A stretch of DNA of 64,000 nt from an uncultured Clostridium sp. (GCA_947427205.1 CANEHB010000001.1:214574-278573); one strand, 5' to 3'. Counted from the first letter of the stretch, positions 19,607-28,765 are shown. The notes: generated by a model not told the origin, from the sequence alone. Program-made: numbers and translations.

Positions 19607-20398
19607 ATGATTGATGTAAAGAGGTTTTATCGGAATCAACTTTCTGAGGCAGAAAAGTTCATATATGATGCATTAGAAAGAAACAGGCAAAAGATTATAG
19701 AAAATGAACCAGTTATGATTTGTCAGATTGATAAAAATGCAGAAACAGAAGAAATATATGAAGTAATAGATGCTTCTTTAGTACGTATAATAACTGCATA
19801 TCAGCTGGACAATCCATTGGCTAGTGTGTATTTAGATATTGATAGATACTGCATAAATTTAGAGGGAGAAAAAAGTGATATTCTTATGCTGTATCCAAAT
19901 AGAGCAACAGGAGGAACATATAGCAATTTTAAAAATGTAAAGGAAATGATAAATGAGATTGAATTAGTATCTAATGAATTCATAAAAAAAATTAGAACTA
20001 CGAAAGATAAAACAAATGCAATATATGATTGGATAGTACAAAATACGATATATAGTTACAAAGCAATAAATAAAAACAATATGGTAGGTTGTTTGATTGG
20101 TAAAAAGTGCAATTGTGTTGGATATACACATACTTTTAAGTATATGGCAGATAAAGCTGGTATATCAGCTATTTCTGTTATTGGTATAGCAGATAAAAAT
20201 GAATGTATATATCAATATACAGAGGATGAAGCGATTGAAATTGGATTAGGGCATGCTTGGAATAATGTTATGTATAATGGACGCTGGAATTTAGTAGATA
20301 CAGCATTACATATAAAACCGATGTATTTAATTTATGCAATGAACACCCATAGACCATTTGATTTATTTAATACTTTAGAATTAGAAGAAATAATATGA
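19607..20398 (+). CDS. Transglutaminase-like (papain-fold) protein, cytoplasmic paralogue
   Basis: 263 residues, ATG after TGGAGGAAAATAT. Same architecture as the upstream lipoprotein but without the signal peptide and lipobox, so it should stay in the cytoplasm. The catalytic triad is visible: Cys in KCNCVGYTHTFKYMADKAGI, His in GLGHAWNNVMY, Asp in WNLVDTALH. Such domains are usually peptidases or amide-cleaving enzymes; the substrate is unknown. Contains one in-frame CGG (19631, TAT CGG AAT) read as Arg. Shares promoter and terminator sequence with the first copy, indicating tandem duplication. Confidence 0.75.
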   Translation: MIDVKRFYRNQLSEAEKFIYDALERNRQKIIENEPVMICQIDKNAETEEIYEVIDASLVRIITAYQLDNPLASVYLDIDRYCINLEGEKSDILMLYPNRATGGTYSNFKNVKEMINEIELVSNEFIKKIRTTKDKTNAIYDWIVQNTIYSYKAINKNNMVGCLIGKKCNCVGYTHTFKYMADKAGISAISVIGIADKNECIYQYTEDEAIEIGLGHAWNNVMYNGRWNLVDTALHIKPMYLIYAMNTHRPFDLFNTLELEEII

Positions 20399-20414
20399 TT
20401 TACTCAAATTTTAA

Positions 20415-20446
20415 CCCAGTCGTAGTGTTTATGACTGGGGATTTTT
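20415..20446 (+). terminator. Terminator of the second transglutaminase-like gene
   Basis: CCCAGTCGT / ATGACTGGG stem followed by GGATTTTT. Confidence 0.88.
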
Positions 20447-20499
20447 ATAAGTATAATAGATTTCTATTATGAATAACTATTTTAAAAGACTGTATTTTA

Positions 20500-20528
20500 T
20501 TGACAAATAATTCTAAAAATAATATATT
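20500..20528 (+). promoter_or_regulatory. Promoter of the nucleoside kinase gene
   Basis: TTGACA, 17 bases, TATATT, 38 bases before the GTG start. Confidence 0.6.
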
Positions 20529-20566
20529 ATATATAAAGTATTTATACTAAGAAAGGATGAAAACTT

Positions 20567-22213
20567 GTGAGAATAACTTATGATAATAAAGATTTTAATA
20601 TAGAAAGTGGAATTACTATAAAAGAAGCTTTTAAAGAGCAAATAGACAATAATGAAATTAAAGATATAATTGCTGCAAGATTAAATAATACAATTGAATC
20701 TTTAAATTTACCTATATTAAAAGATGGAGAAATAGAATTTATTAATAGAACTGATAAAGATGGAAGAATAATATATATAAGAGGCTTACTATTTTTAATG
20801 TGCAAAGCTTTTTCAGAAATTTATCCAGAAGCTCTTTTAACTGTTAACTATCAATTATCAAATGCAATGTTTAATACTATTGATAATATGGAAGTTACAG
20901 AAGAGATGGTTGAAAATGTAAAAAGAAAAATGCGCGAAATAATAGAAAAAGACTTGCCAATAACTAAAGTAATGATGACACAAGAAGAAGCAGAAGAATT
21001 TTATAAAAAAGAAGAAACAATAAATGGCAGATTACAAACGAATATAGATAAAGAAAAGGTTTCTTTATATTATTGTGAAGATTATTATAATTATTTTTAT
21101 GGAACTATGCCTATATCAACAGGATTTGCTAAATTGTTTGATTTAGTTAAATATAGAAATGGATTTTTAGTAAAATATCCAAGTATATCAGAGCCAGACA
21201 TATTACAAGAAAATGTATCAACTTCTTTAAAATTTGTTTCTGCTATGGATGAATATGATGAAATAAATAAATTAATGAAAATAAATACAGTATATAGATT
21301 AAATAAAAAAATAAAAGAAGAAAATGGTACTAAAGAGCTAATTCTATTTTCAGAAGCATTACACGAAAAGAAAATTGCAGAAATTGCAAAAAAAATAAAA
21401 GAACGTGGAAATGTTAGAATGGTTCTTATAGCTGGGCCTTCTTCTTCAGGAAAAACAACTTTTGCAGGAAAATTAGGTATGAGCTTAAGAGTTAATGGAA
21501 TAAAACCTGTAACAATTTCAGTAGATAACTACTTTGTAGAAAGAGTAGATAATCCAAAAGATGAACATGGAAATTATGATTTTGAGTGTATAGAAGCTTT
21601 AGATTTGAATTTATTTAATAGTCAGTTAGTTGATTTACTAGATGGAAAAGAAGTAAATCTTCCAACTTTTGATTTTACAACAGGAAAAAAAATGTATAAA
21701 GGAAATACTTTAAAATTAAAAGATGATGAAATATTGGTTATTGAAGGAATTCATTGTTTAAATGATAAACTTACAAGTTTAATACCAAAAGAAAATAAAT
21801 TTAAAGTGTACATAAGTGATTTAACAGTATTAAATATAGATTACTATAACAGAATATCTACTACTGATACAAGACTTATAAGAAGAATAGTAAGAGATTA
21901 TAAATTTAGAGCATATTCTGCAGAACATACATTAAAAACATGGTATTCTGTAAATAGAGGAGAACAAAAAAATATATTCCCATATCAAGAAGAAGCAGAT
22001 TGCATGTTTAATTCTTCTATTGTATATGAACTTGCAGTGTTAAAAAAATATGCAATGCCATTACTTGAAGAAATACCACAAACTTCAAGGGAATATAGTG
22101 AAGCAAGAAGATTGATAACATTATTAAAATATTTTGAAAATATGGAACCAGATTTAATACCAAATAATTCATTGCTTAGAGAGTTTATTGGTGGAAGTAT
22201 TTTTGAAGATTAG
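20567..22213 (+). CDS. Nucleoside kinase with TGS and ThrRS-like N-terminus
   Basis: 548 residues, GTG start after GAAAGGATGAAAACTT. An N-terminal TGS-like domain (residues 1-60) and a threonyl-tRNA-synthetase-like editing segment precede a uridine kinase/phosphoribulokinase domain. Walker A is GPSSSGKTTFAGKLG at about residue 287, followed by ISVDNYFVERVDNPKDEHG and LVIEGIHCLND. This fusion is common in Clostridia and is usually annotated as a nucleoside (uridine) kinase. The exact substrate is not certain. The two genes that follow may share its transcript. Confidence 0.85.
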   Translation: MRITYDNKDFNIESGITIKEAFKEQIDNNEIKDIIAARLNNTIESLNLPILKDGEIEFINRTDKDGRIIYIRGLLFLMCKAFSEIYPEALLTVNYQLSNAMFNTIDNMEVTEEMVENVKRKMREIIEKDLPITKVMMTQEEAEEFYKKEETINGRLQTNIDKEKVSLYYCEDYYNYFYGTMPISTGFAKLFDLVKYRNGFLVKYPSISEPDILQENVSTSLKFVSAMDEYDEINKLMKINTVYRLNKKIKEENGTKELILFSEALHEKKIAEIAKKIKERGNVRMVLIAGPSSSGKTTFAGKLGMSLRVNGIKPVTISVDNYFVERVDNPKDEHGNYDFECIEALDLNLFNSQLVDLLDGKEVNLPTFDFTTGKKMYKGNTLKLKDDEILVIEGIHCLNDKLTSLIPKENKFKVYISDLTVLNIDYYNRISTTDTRLIRRIVRDYKFRAYSAEHTLKTWYSVNRGEQKNIFPYQEEADCMFNSSIVYELAVLKKYAMPLLEEIPQTSREYSEARRLITLLKYFENMEPDLIPNNSLLREFIGGSIFED

Positions 22214-22267
22214 AAGTAATTAAAAAAGAATTTATGATATAGATAGATGTATAGGAAGGAAAGTAAA

Positions 22268-22576
22268 ATGCCTAATTTTACAGTAATAGACGAAGAATTC
22301 GTATGTGAAAATTGTGGAAGCAAAGTAAAAAAGCTAGGATATTCATGTAGAAATCATTGTCCAAATTGTTTATACTCAAAACATGTTGATAAAAATCCTG
22401 GAGATAGAGAAGAAACATGTCATGGAATGCTAGAACCAGTTGGACTTGATATAAATAATAAAAAAGGATATGTTATAATATTTAAGTGTAAAAAATGTGG
22501 TCAAATAAGAAAAAATAAAGCAGCAGAAGATGACAATATGGATTTAATTATAAGTTTAAGTGTAAAGGATAAATAA
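22268..22576 (+). CDS. RNHCP domain protein
   Basis: 102 residues from ATG 22268 (AGGAAGG 8-10 bases upstream). Named after the RNHCP motif, seen here as CRNHCPNCLYSKHVD; four CxxC pairs (CENCG, CPNC, CKKC) suggest one or two zinc sites. Function of the family is unknown. Its stop overlaps the start of the next gene by one base (TAATGA), so the two are translationally coupled. Confidence 0.85.
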   Translation: MPNFTVIDEEFVCENCGSKVKKLGYSCRNHCPNCLYSKHVDKNPGDREETCHGMLEPVGLDINNKKGYVIIFKCKKCGQIRKNKAAEDDNMDLIISLSVKDK

Positions 22577-23031
22577 TGAAAAAGAAAAGTAAGAAAGTAT
22601 CAAGAAAAGTAGTTATAACAAGAATTATTTTATTATTATTTATTATAATATGGGCATTTATAGTTTTCAATTTTTCTAGTCAAAATGGAGAGGAATCTTC
22701 AGGAGTAAGTAGAAAAGTAGTTGAAGTTTTTGTAAAAGAAGAAGTTTTAGCAGATAAAGTAGAACCATATGTTAGAAAATTTGCACATTTTAGTGAATAT
22801 GGTTTGGGAGGAGTACTATTTATATCATTATTTTCAACATATGAATGGACAGATAGAAAAAAGATTACACTAGCAATAGTATTAGGAATATGGTATGCAG
22901 GATTAGATGAAGTTCATCAATTAATGGTACCAGCAAGACATGGTAGTATAGTTGATGTTTATATAGATACATTAGGTTTTTCTACAGGAGTATTTTTAAT
23001 GTTATTATTAATAAAATTAGTTAAAAGATAG
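22576..23031 (+). CDS. VanZ-like membrane protein
   Basis: 151 residues. Four predicted membrane helices with the family motifs FNFSSQNGEESS, VRKFAHFSEYGLGGVLF and AGLDEVHQLMVPARHGSIVDVYIDTLG. VanZ homologues are widespread; the original member gives low-level teicoplanin resistance, but most, like this one, have no known role. Its stop codon lies inside the left arm of a 23-bp inverted repeat. Confidence 0.88.
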   Translation: MKKKSKKVSRKVVITRIILLLFIIIWAFIVFNFSSQNGEESSGVSRKVVEVFVKEEVLADKVEPYVRKFAHFSEYGLGGVLFISLFSTYEWTDRKKITLAIVLGIWYAGLDEVHQLMVPARHGSIVDVYIDTLGFSTGVFLMLLLIKLVKR

Positions 23032-23155
23032 ACATTGGGACGGAGTTCTTGTCTGCTTATTTTAATATTTGGAGTATGGGATAAAAAAGAATTTGAGCTT
23101 AGCTTTTATTGTTTTATAGTAAAAGTTTTAGGCAAGAACTCCGTCCCAATGTCTA
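23029..23155. repeat. 23-bp perfect inverted repeat between the vanZ-like gene and argS
   Basis: Arms 23029-23051 and 23133-23155 are exact reverse complements, core GACATTGGGACGGAGTTCTT, separated by 81 AT-rich bases. They are much more GC-rich than the surroundings. The element could be a mobile REP/MITE-type repeat or a long terminator-like structure before argS. No T-box motif is seen. Confidence 0.75.
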
Positions 23156-23185
23156 AATTACTTTTTTAGAAGGGAAATGTTTTAA

Positions 23186-24892
23186 ATGGTTGATTTTAAA
23201 AAGATCATAGGAGAAAAAATTGCAAAAGCGTCAGAATTAGAAGTAGAGGAAATAGTGAGTTACATAGAAATTCCACCGAATGAAGAGATGGGAGATTATG
23301 CTTTTCCATGTTTTAAACTTGCTAAAATATTAAAAAAAGCCCCTCCAGTTATAGCAAATGAGTTGAAAGAAAAAATAGAAGTTGATGAAAATATAGAAAA
23401 AATAGATATTGCAGGTGGGTATTTAAACTTTTATATAAATAAATTAATATTGGCAAAAAATGTTTTACAAGAAATTGAAAATTCAGGAGAAAAATATGGT
23501 GCTAATAATAGTGGAAATGGAAAAAATATATTAGTAGAATATTCATCACCAAATATTGCAAAACCTTTCCATATAGGACATTTAAGAAATACTGTTATAG
23601 GAGCAGCATTATATAATATTTATAAATTTTTGGGATATAACACAATAGGTATCAATCATTTAGGAGACTATGGAACTCAGTTTGGAAAAATGATTGAAGG
23701 ATATAAAAGATGGGGAAATGAATATGATATTGAATCAAATCCTATAGATAGTTTTATGGAAATATATGTTAGAATAAATAATCTTTGTAAAGAAGAGGAT
23801 AGTGTTCTAGAAATTTGTAGAGATAACTTCAAAAAAATTGAAGAAGGGGATGAAGAGTGTAACGAACTTTGGAACAAATTTAAAGATTTAAGTTTAAAAG
23901 AGTTTCAAAGAGTATATGATTTATTGGGCGTTAAATTTGACTCTTTAAATGGAGAAGCTTTCTATTCTGATAAAATGGATGAAGTAGTTGAAAAATTAGA
24001 AAGTAAAGGAATATTAAAAGACTCAGAAGGTGCAAAAATAGTAGATTTAGAAGATAAAGATTTAGGTGTCTGCATGATAAAAAAATCAAATGGATCTACA
24101 ATATATGCTACAAGAGATTTAGCAGCAATACTTTATAGAAGTAGAGCATATGATTTTGATAAATGCTTATATGTCGTTGCATATGAACAAAACTTACACT
24201 TTAAACAGATTTTTGAAGTAGCAAAATATTTAGATATTCCTGATAAATGCTTAAATGGTTTAGAACATGTTGCGTATGGCATGGTAAGACTTTCAAGTGG
24301 AAAAATGTCTACACGTGAAGGAACAGTAATAAAAGTAGACGAGCTATTACAAGAAGCAATAGATAGAGTTCAAAAAGTTATAGAAGAAAAAAATCCTGAT
24401 ATGGAAAACAGAGAAGAAGAAGCTAAAAAAATAGGTGTAGGAGCAGTTATATTTAGTAATCTTTGTACTACCATAATAAAAGATCAAGTATTTGATTGGG
24501 ATACCGTTTTAAACTTTAATGGCGAAACAGGACCATATATACAATATATTTATGTAAGAACAAAAAGTGTCTTAGAAAAAGCTGGATATATTCCAAAATT
24601 AGATGAAATAAATTTGGAATTATTACAAGATAAAGAAAGTTTAAAAGTTTTAATAAATCTTTACAATTTTGAAAATATATTAATGTCTGTTGTAGAAAAA
24701 AATGAACCATCAATTTTAGCAAGATACTTAGTACTTTTAAGTCAAAGTTATAGTAATTTTTATAACGAAAATAAAATTATTGATGATGATAAAGAGGTTC
24801 AAAATGCAAGAGTATTTTTAACTCAAGCAGTAGGGCATGTTTTAAAAACAGGTGCAGGATTACTTGGAATTAAAATGCCAAATAAAATGTAA
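23186..24892 (+). CDS. argS: Arginyl-tRNA synthetase
   Basis: 568 residues, ATG after AGAAGGGAAATGTTTTA. Class I synthetase that charges tRNA-Arg. An N-terminal Arg-S additional domain is followed by the HIGH-type motif FHIGHLRNTVIG at about residue 130, GDYGTQFGKMI, the KMSTREG loop (here SSGKMSTREGTVIK) at about 370, and a DALR anticodon domain at the C-terminus. Length is normal. Relevant here because the pool of tRNA-Arg that it charges would set how CGG codons are handled. Confidence 0.96.
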   Translation: MVDFKKIIGEKIAKASELEVEEIVSYIEIPPNEEMGDYAFPCFKLAKILKKAPPVIANELKEKIEVDENIEKIDIAGGYLNFYINKLILAKNVLQEIENSGEKYGANNSGNGKNILVEYSSPNIAKPFHIGHLRNTVIGAALYNIYKFLGYNTIGINHLGDYGTQFGKMIEGYKRWGNEYDIESNPIDSFMEIYVRINNLCKEEDSVLEICRDNFKKIEEGDEECNELWNKFKDLSLKEFQRVYDLLGVKFDSLNGEAFYSDKMDEVVEKLESKGILKDSEGAKIVDLEDKDLGVCMIKKSNGSTIYATRDLAAILYRSRAYDFDKCLYVVAYEQNLHFKQIFEVAKYLDIPDKCLNGLEHVAYGMVRLSSGKMSTREGTVIKVDELLQEAIDRVQKVIEEKNPDMENREEEAKKIGVGAVIFSNLCTTIIKDQVFDWDTVLNFNGETGPYIQYIYVRTKSVLEKAGYIPKLDEINLELLQDKESLKVLINLYNFENILMSVVEKNEPSILARYLVLLSQSYSNFYNENKIIDDDKEVQNARVFLTQAVGHVLKTGAGLLGIKMPNKM

Positions 24893-25068
24893 AACTAAAT
24901 TCTATAGTTAGGTATCATTTTATTCTAATATTTTTATTTATTAATAATTTTTAGATTACTTAAATAAATTATATGTTATATTTTATAGAAGTATTAATAA
25001 AATCTTAATAATTTCTCTATTTTTTCTTAATAAATTTTTTATATAATGTAAATAATTAAATAAGGAAT

Positions 25069-25107
25069 GTATCTAATAGGAAATCCTCCAAAATTCCTAT
25101 TAGATGC
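25069..25107. repeat. AGGAA-TTCCT intergenic hairpin, copy d
   Basis: Stem GTATCTAATAGGAA / TTCCTATTAGATGC, 14 bp with one G-T pair, in the gap between argS and the glycosyltransferase. The rest of 24893-25147 shows no gene. Confidence 0.7.
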
Positions 25108-25147
25108 AAGCCTTCATTTTATAGTAGTATTATGAATGGAGAAAATT

Positions 25148-26380
25148 ATGATTATTATAAAAGAAGTATTAAAAGTCATTGATATAATGTCAGCAATGTG
25201 CATGATTTTTTATATAATTACAGGAGTATGTGTATTAAAAAATAATAGTAAAATTAAAACTTCTAAAATAAAGAAAAAAATTGCATGTATAATTCCAGCT
25301 AGAAATGAAGACAAAGTTATAGGAAATTTATTAGAAAGTTTAAATAATCAAAACTATCCAAAAGAATTATATGATATTTTTGTTCTACCTAATAATTGTA
25401 TAGATAATACAGAAAATGTTGCAAAGGAAAAATTTGCGAAGATTATAAATTGTGATAATATATATGCGAAATCAAAAGGAGATGTATTGAGACATGCATT
25501 TGATTATTTAAGAGAATATGATTATGATGCATATATTATTTTTGATGCAGATAATATAGTTCATCCTGAGTTTATAGAAAAGATGAATAATGTATTATGT
25601 GCAGGATATAGATTAGCGCAAGGATATAGAGATAGTAAAAATCCATCAGATTCATGGATTTCAGGTTCATATTCTTTACATTACATGATTCAAAATTACT
25701 TTTTAAATAAAGCAAGAATGAATATAAATTGGTCTAGTTTTATAAATGGAACAGGTTTTATGATTTCAAAAGATTTAATAGAAGAAAAAGGATATTCATC
25801 AAATACAATGACAGAAGATATAGAATTATCTGTTAAATGTGCAATTGGAAATGAAAAGATAGCTTTTGCAGAAGAGGCTATAACATATGATGAACAACCA
25901 ATAACTTTAGCTCAATCTTGGAAACAAAGAGAAAGATGGTCAATTGGAACTCTTCAATGTTTAAAAATATATTCAAAAGAGTTAGTAACTGATATATTTA
26001 AAAATAAGAATTTTGCTTCACTTGATTCATTACTATTTTTGCTAGCACCAATTATACAATTAGCAGGAGCAGCAACATTTATATTGCATATGCTTGTTAA
26101 ATTACTTGAAAATTCACAAATAGATTTTATAACTAAATCATTATTTGGTATAATGTGGTATATTGCAAGTATAATTATGACGATACTTGTAATAAAAATT
26201 AATAAAAAACCAGTAAAAAATTATATTAAAGGAATAATAAGTTTGCCAATATTTTATTTTTCATGGATACCAATAAACATATCGGCTCTAATTAAAAAAG
26301 ATGCTAAATGGGAAAGAATTGAACATACAAGAATTATAAAATTAGATAATATCATAAAACTTAATTATATTAAGGAATAG
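25148..26380 (+). CDS. Membrane-bound family 2 glycosyltransferase
   Basis: 410 residues from ATG 25148 (GGAG 6 bases upstream). One N-terminal membrane helix, then a GT-A domain with IIPARNEDKVIGNLLESL, FDADN (the metal-binding DxD-like motif), TEDIELSVK and the QRERWS motif (Q/RxxRW) of processive synthases, then three C-terminal helices. Related to poly-N-acetylglucosamine, cellulose or hyaluronan synthases, so it may make an extracellular polysaccharide or a glycolipid. Product unknown. It has no glycan genes beside it. Confidence 0.85.
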   Translation: MIIIKEVLKVIDIMSAMCMIFYIITGVCVLKNNSKIKTSKIKKKIACIIPARNEDKVIGNLLESLNNQNYPKELYDIFVLPNNCIDNTENVAKEKFAKIINCDNIYAKSKGDVLRHAFDYLREYDYDAYIIFDADNIVHPEFIEKMNNVLCAGYRLAQGYRDSKNPSDSWISGSYSLHYMIQNYFLNKARMNINWSSFINGTGFMISKDLIEEKGYSSNTMTEDIELSVKCAIGNEKIAFAEEAITYDEQPITLAQSWKQRERWSIGTLQCLKIYSKELVTDIFKNKNFASLDSLLFLLAPIIQLAGAATFILHMLVKLLENSQIDFITKSLFGIMWYIASIIMTILVIKINKKPVKNYIKGIISLPIFYFSWIPINISALIKKDAKWERIEHTRIIKLDNIIKLNYIKE

Positions 26381-26482
26381 AGCATTAATAAGTTAAAATC
26401 TAAAGTTAAGTAAAAAATAAATTCAAATTGTAAGAAAATTTGGATATTTAATTGAATTTGAATAATGAAATTGCTAAAACAA

Positions 26483-26511
26483 TGGACTTTTTAGAATATA
26501 TCTGATATAAT
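26483..26511 (+). promoter_or_regulatory. Promoter of the small gene at 26546
   Basis: TGGACT, 17 bases, TATAAT with extended TG (TGATATAAT). Confidence 0.5.
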
Positions 26512-26545
26512 ATGCAAGTAAGAAAAAATATCAGGAGGTATATAT

Positions 26546-26812
26546 ATGGCACGAGATGAGGTAAGACGGTTAGCAGAAACTAGACCAATGCCGGAAAAAA
26601 GCCCTAATGGGTTGAAGAAGAAAGTGAAAGAAGAGGTTTTTATTGCAGAAAAGGGCGAAGCAAATGAGAAAAAGGCTTTGAACGTGCTTAAAAAGATTCA
26701 GCTTTGCTATCAGGCAGAAGGATGGCTTTGTCGGGGAAAGGAAGATTCAGGAGCATTTCAAGATACCGACGGAAAGTGGTATGCATATCGGCATCATGCG
26801 TTGTATTTATAA
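26546..26812 (+). CDS. Small protein of unknown function, foreign codon style
   Basis: 88 residues, ATG after CAGGAGGTATATAT. Basic, soluble, no family recognised; the C-terminal half (CYQAEGWLCRGKEDSGAFQD, DGKWYAYRHHALYL) looks folded. Codon use differs sharply from neighbours: GCC, CAG, CTT, GAC and three in-frame CGG codons (26567, 26732, 26789) in only 88 codons. It has its own promoter and terminator, so it is a self-contained one-gene unit, probably acquired. Confidence 0.65.
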   Translation: MARDEVRRLAETRPMPEKSPNGLKKKVKEEVFIAEKGEANEKKALNVLKKIQLCYQAEGWLCRGKEDSGAFQDTDGKWYAYRHHALYL

Positions 26813-26842
26813 TCCAATCAATCAGGCTACTGTTTGATTAAT

Positions 26843-26876
26843 AAGAAGTCCCAAGGTACTATAGGGGCTTCTTTTT
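26843..26876 (+). terminator. Terminator of the small gene at 26546
   Basis: Stem AAGAAGTCCC / GGGGCTTCTT with T-run. Confidence 0.88.
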
Positions 26877-26915
26877 ATATTATAGAAAATTAATTTAAAA
26901 TTCCTATAATATAAA
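26874..26915. repeat. AGGAA-TTCCT intergenic hairpin, copy e
   Basis: Stem TTTATATTATAG / CTATAATATAAA, 12 bp, starting in the T-run of the preceding terminator and followed by GACCTAGACAAATTTTGTAC. Confidence 0.7.
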
Positions 26916-26991
26916 GACCTAGACAAATTTTGTACATATCTTAGCTATATGAAGCAAAACAAGCTATAGATGAGTTATGATAACAAAGATA

Positions 26992-27038
26992 AACCACTTA
27001 AATTAAAAATATTTAGTAACTTTAAAAGTGGTTCTTTT
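26992..27038 (+). terminator. Hairpin before the TVP38-like gene
   Basis: AACCACTT / AAGTGGTT with AT-rich 26-base loop, followed by CTTTTAT. Confidence 0.55.
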
Positions 27039-27085
27039 ATTCTATAAATTAAGAAAGTAATAATAATTTTTAAGGTGGAGTAAAG

Positions 27086-27808
27086 ATGAAAAAGGATAAA
27101 ATAAAGATATTAAAAATAATAATTTTAATATTATTCATAGTTTTATTAGTATTTTTAACTCTTAAACTGGGACCTATTTTTAAAAATATTTCGACAGAAA
27201 CAGGAAGATTTGAGTTTAGACAAAAGATTGAGAGTTTAGGATTTGAAGGTGTACTTACGATAATAGGTTTGATCTTTGTGCAAATATTTTTACCAATTCT
27301 ACCAGGAGAGCCAGTTGAATTGCTTTCAGGAATGTGTTTTGGACCATTAGGTGGACTAATAGTTTGTTACTTAGGTGTATTTTTAAGTACATTTTGCATA
27401 TTTTTTGCAGTTAGAAAATTTGGAAAAGAATTTATATATAGTTTTATTTCAAAAGAGAAAATAGATAAAATTGAAAATAGTGAAATTTGGGATAATTCTA
27501 AAAAAATAGATATAATACTCTTTATGGCATTTTTTATTCCAGGAACTCCAAAGGATATATTTGTTTATATAGGAGGACTTTTACCAATAAATTCTATTAA
27601 ATTTTTGTTTATATCAACTTTTGCAAGATTTCCATCTATTATATCTTCAACTATTGCAGGAAGTAATATTGTTTATGGGAATTGGAGAGCAATAGTGCTT
27701 GCTTATGTTATAACTTTTGGAATTTCAGGAGTTATATTATTTTTATATAATAAAAATAAAGATAGAATTATTTTACAAAAAAATGATTTAAAAAAAGTTA
27801 ATAATTAA
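27086..27808 (+). CDS. TVP38/TMEM64 (SNARE-associated, DedA-like) membrane protein
   Basis: 240 residues, ATG after AAGGTGGAGTAAAG. About five to six membrane segments. Family marks are the re-entrant segments FLPILPGEPVELLSGMCFG and AFFIPGTPKDIFVYIGGL, and FARFPSIISSTIAGS. Related proteins act as lipid scramblases or undecaprenyl-phosphate flippases; the role of this branch is unknown. Stands alone. Confidence 0.88.
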   Translation: MKKDKIKILKIIILILFIVLLVFLTLKLGPIFKNISTETGRFEFRQKIESLGFEGVLTIIGLIFVQIFLPILPGEPVELLSGMCFGPLGGLIVCYLGVFLSTFCIFFAVRKFGKEFIYSFISKEKIDKIENSEIWDNSKKIDIILFMAFFIPGTPKDIFVYIGGLLPINSIKFLFISTFARFPSIISSTIAGSNIVYGNWRAIVLAYVITFGISGVILFLYNKNKDRIILQKNDLKKVNN

Positions 27809-27914
27809 TTTATAAATATGTATAAATTATTGATTTTATAAAATTGAAAGAAGTGTTGTAATTAGAACTACCTATTTTATATATGAAATTTATTTGTGTG
27901 CCAAATTTAGCTAA

Positions 27915-27960
27915 GCTTTTATATAATAGGAAAGCGTAATTTTTCTATTATATAAAAAGC
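27915..27960. repeat. AGGAA-TTCCT intergenic hairpin, copy f
   Basis: Arms GCTTTTATATAATAGGAAA and TTTCTATTATATAAAAAGC; about 18 bp with one bulge. It lies in a 354-base gap (27809-28162) that otherwise holds the near-palindrome GTAAAGTGTTTAC at 27988-28000 and no gene. Confidence 0.65.
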
Positions 27961-28124
27961 AGATTTATTGTACTTTTTTCTTGTTGTGTAAAGTGTTTAC
28001 AAAATTGCTATAATTTTTTTTAGAATAAAATAAAATAAATATTGAATTTAAAATTAATAATGATATAATTTTTATAGAAGATAAAATAATAAGTTATAAA
28101 ATTAACTATTTAAGTTTATTAAAG

Positions 28125-28165
28125 AAAGGAGAATGATATATTTTATATATCATAAAAATAAGATG
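28125..28165 (+). promoter_or_regulatory. Ribosome binding site with looped-out hairpin
   Basis: AAAGGAG (28125-28131) is followed by an 8-bp hairpin ATGATATA / TATATCAT (28133-28153), then 9 bases and ATG 28163. The nearest ATG (28133) is only one base from the site; folding out the hairpin leaves an effective spacing of about 10 bases to 28163, which decides the start. Confidence 0.55.
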
Positions 28166-28765
28166 GTAGAAGTAATTAACAAGAGAATAAAAGATTTTTC
28201 AAAAACAGCAGATTGCATTCAAACTATTTTAATTTTTTTAATAGCATTATTAGTTCCAACTTTTTTAGGACAATTAATTAAAGAGTTTTTTGGTGCAGGA
28301 AGTGTTATAACACAAAATTCACAATTGATAGTAGGATCAGTTGTAAATACAGCTTTAATTGTAACAGCAATAAATATTAAAGGATGGAAAAAAATAGCAG
28401 GTATTATAACAATGCCAAGTATATCTACAATATTAAGTGGATATGTGTTTAAAAGTGCATCACCATATATGGTTTATATGATACCAGCAATTTGGCTAGG
28501 AAACTTTGCTTTAGTATATTCATATAAATTAATTATGTTATCAAAAGAAAAAAATTATATTTTAGCAGGATTAGTTGGAATAATAACAAAAGTATTATTA
28601 ATTGGAGCAGGATTTATGATACTTAAATTATTTAATGTATTTCCAGAAAAATTAATATCTACATTACAAACAGCTATGACTACAACTCAATTAATTACAG
28701 CAACAATAGGAGCTATAATTGGATTTGGAATATATGGATTAGAAAAGAGAAAAGTAAAAGAATAA
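28163..28765 (+). CDS. Multi-helix membrane protein of unknown function
   Basis: 200 residues from ATG 28163 (see the looped ribosome binding site). Five to six membrane helices. The segments QLIVGSVVNTALIVTAINIKG, ITMPSISTILSGYVF and YMIPAIWLGNFALVYSYKL resemble a clostridial membrane family often mislabelled iron hydrogenase and similar in layout to ECF transporter S-components. Substrate and role unknown. Native codon use. Confidence 0.65.
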   Translation: MVEVINKRIKDFSKTADCIQTILIFLIALLVPTFLGQLIKEFFGAGSVITQNSQLIVGSVVNTALIVTAINIKGWKKIAGIITMPSISTILSGYVFKSASPYMVYMIPAIWLGNFALVYSYKLIMLSKEKNYILAGLVGIITKVLLIGAGFMILKLFNVFPEKLISTLQTAMTTTQLITATIGAIIGFGIYGLEKRKVKE

